Below are positions 63,848 to 64,000 of a stretch of DNA of 64,000 nt, piece after piece (positions within the stretch are counted from its first letter, which is position 1; every line of letters begins with the position of its first letter). The DNA is from Pseudobacter sp. (lineage in GTDB: Bacteria > Bacteroidota > Bacteroidia > Chitinophagales > Chitinophagaceae): positions 124,001 through 188,000 of the forward strand of contig JAFIGX010000026.1 in NCBI GenBank assembly GCA_017849455.1. Reading direction: 5' to 3'. The notes beneath the pieces were generated by a model. It was given only the letters and a program-made list of their open reading frames with translations. It was not told where the DNA came from and ran no database searches. The position numbers and the translations under genes were made by a program.

Positions 63848-64000
63848 AATCCATTTTATACAAACAGGGTTCGGCACTTTTATCTCCTTGCCGGTTTCAG
63901 AAAGCATACCCGTTGCCCGGTCCCTTTTCAACACCACAATATTGTCGCTGTTCTGGTTGGCCACCAGCAGAAAATTCCCGGAAGGATCGATACTGAAATT
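63836..64000 (-). CDS. Lactonase-family (6-phosphogluconolactonase-like) beta-propeller, C-terminal end
   Basis: The last 54 codons of a gene continuing outside the window. The residues (FSIDPSGNFLLVANQNSDNI, then LKRDRATGMLSETGKEIKVP and NPVCIKWISEP) match the final blade of the YkgB/Pgl-type lactonase propeller, which hydrolyses 6-phosphogluconolactone or related lactones. The closing ISEP and stop codon overlap the outer end of repeat D2, so the last residues are probably repeat-derived. It was too short for automatic detection in this window but the frame is open to its edge. Confidence 0.8.
   Translation of the reverse strand, partial: NFSIDPSGNFLLVANQNSDNIVVLKRDRATGMLSETGKEIKVPNPVCIKWISEP

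Overview
The window looks like a chromosomal segment of a Bacteroidota organism, most likely in or near the Chitinophagaceae. The reasons are a SusC/SusD pair behind an ECF sigma factor and FecR anti-sigma factor, a type IX secretion sorting-domain protein, a PorG-like barrel, many TonB-type receptors and DUF5686/DUF3857 proteins, a SMUG2-type DNA glycosylase, a GSCFA protein, and promoters of the Bacteroidota type (TTG, about 19-20 bases, TAnnTTTG). I see no rRNA, tRNA, CRISPR array, phage or insertion sequence. Species is not assignable from what I can see.

Layout. 1-5.7 kb: end of an RlmB-type rRNA methyltransferase, an HMG-CoA-lyase-like enzyme, a GSCFA protein, glucokinase and a Tsp/Prc protease, all on +. 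5.8-16.7 kb: patatin-like outer-membrane phospholipase, an ABC-F ATPase carrying an in-frame repeat, a DUF3347 protein, a TonB-dependent receptor, a PhyH dioxygenase and two paralogous secreted proteins. 16.9-21.1 kb: thrS and infC (without rpmI/rplT), then an ArsR repressor with two AHSA1/SRPBCC proteins behind a promoter whose spacer holds a perfect 16-base palindrome. 21.2-28.4 kb: ECF sigma, FecR, SusC with STN domain, SusD and a small secreted protein. 29.5-33.7 kb: PorG-like barrel, an orphan receiver lacking the acceptor Asp, and a TPR histidine kinase with a LuxR-type regulator. 33.8-42.2 kb: UbiD-type decarboxylase, two tandem DUF3857/transglutaminase proteins (one catalytically degenerate), a HEAT-like protein, a flippase-like protein and a small membrane protein. 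42.3-46.3 kb: a large lipoprotein with an AT-richer C-terminus and a following small gene, a probable toxin-immunity arrangement. 46.5-64 kb: SAM hydrolase-like lipoprotein, SMUG2, GH109-like oxidoreductase plus sugar kinase, MiaE, a BioF-like enzyme, cupin, T9SS cargo, penicillin acylase, DUF5686 protein, hybrid histidine kinase, TrhO, and the end of a lactonase.

Working units. The sigma/FecR/SusC/SusD block is a classic signal-controlled nutrient uptake unit but has no glycoside hydrolase, so its substrate is unknown. GH109-like enzyme plus an APH-fold N-acetylhexosamine-kinase-like gene, 11 bases apart, suggest liberation and phosphorylation of N-acetylhexosamines. The kinase/LuxR regulator pair overlaps by four bases and is one two-component system.

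The most unusual layer is intergenic. About a dozen palindromic elements, of at least five sequence families, are each built from an inverted pair of degenerate 7-, 8- or 9-base tandem repeats. They sit directly against stop codons, often supplying the last codons of unrelated proteins, and one has entered the reading frame of the ABC-F gene. The second highlight is the lipoprotein toxin-immunity candidate at 42.3-46.3 kb.
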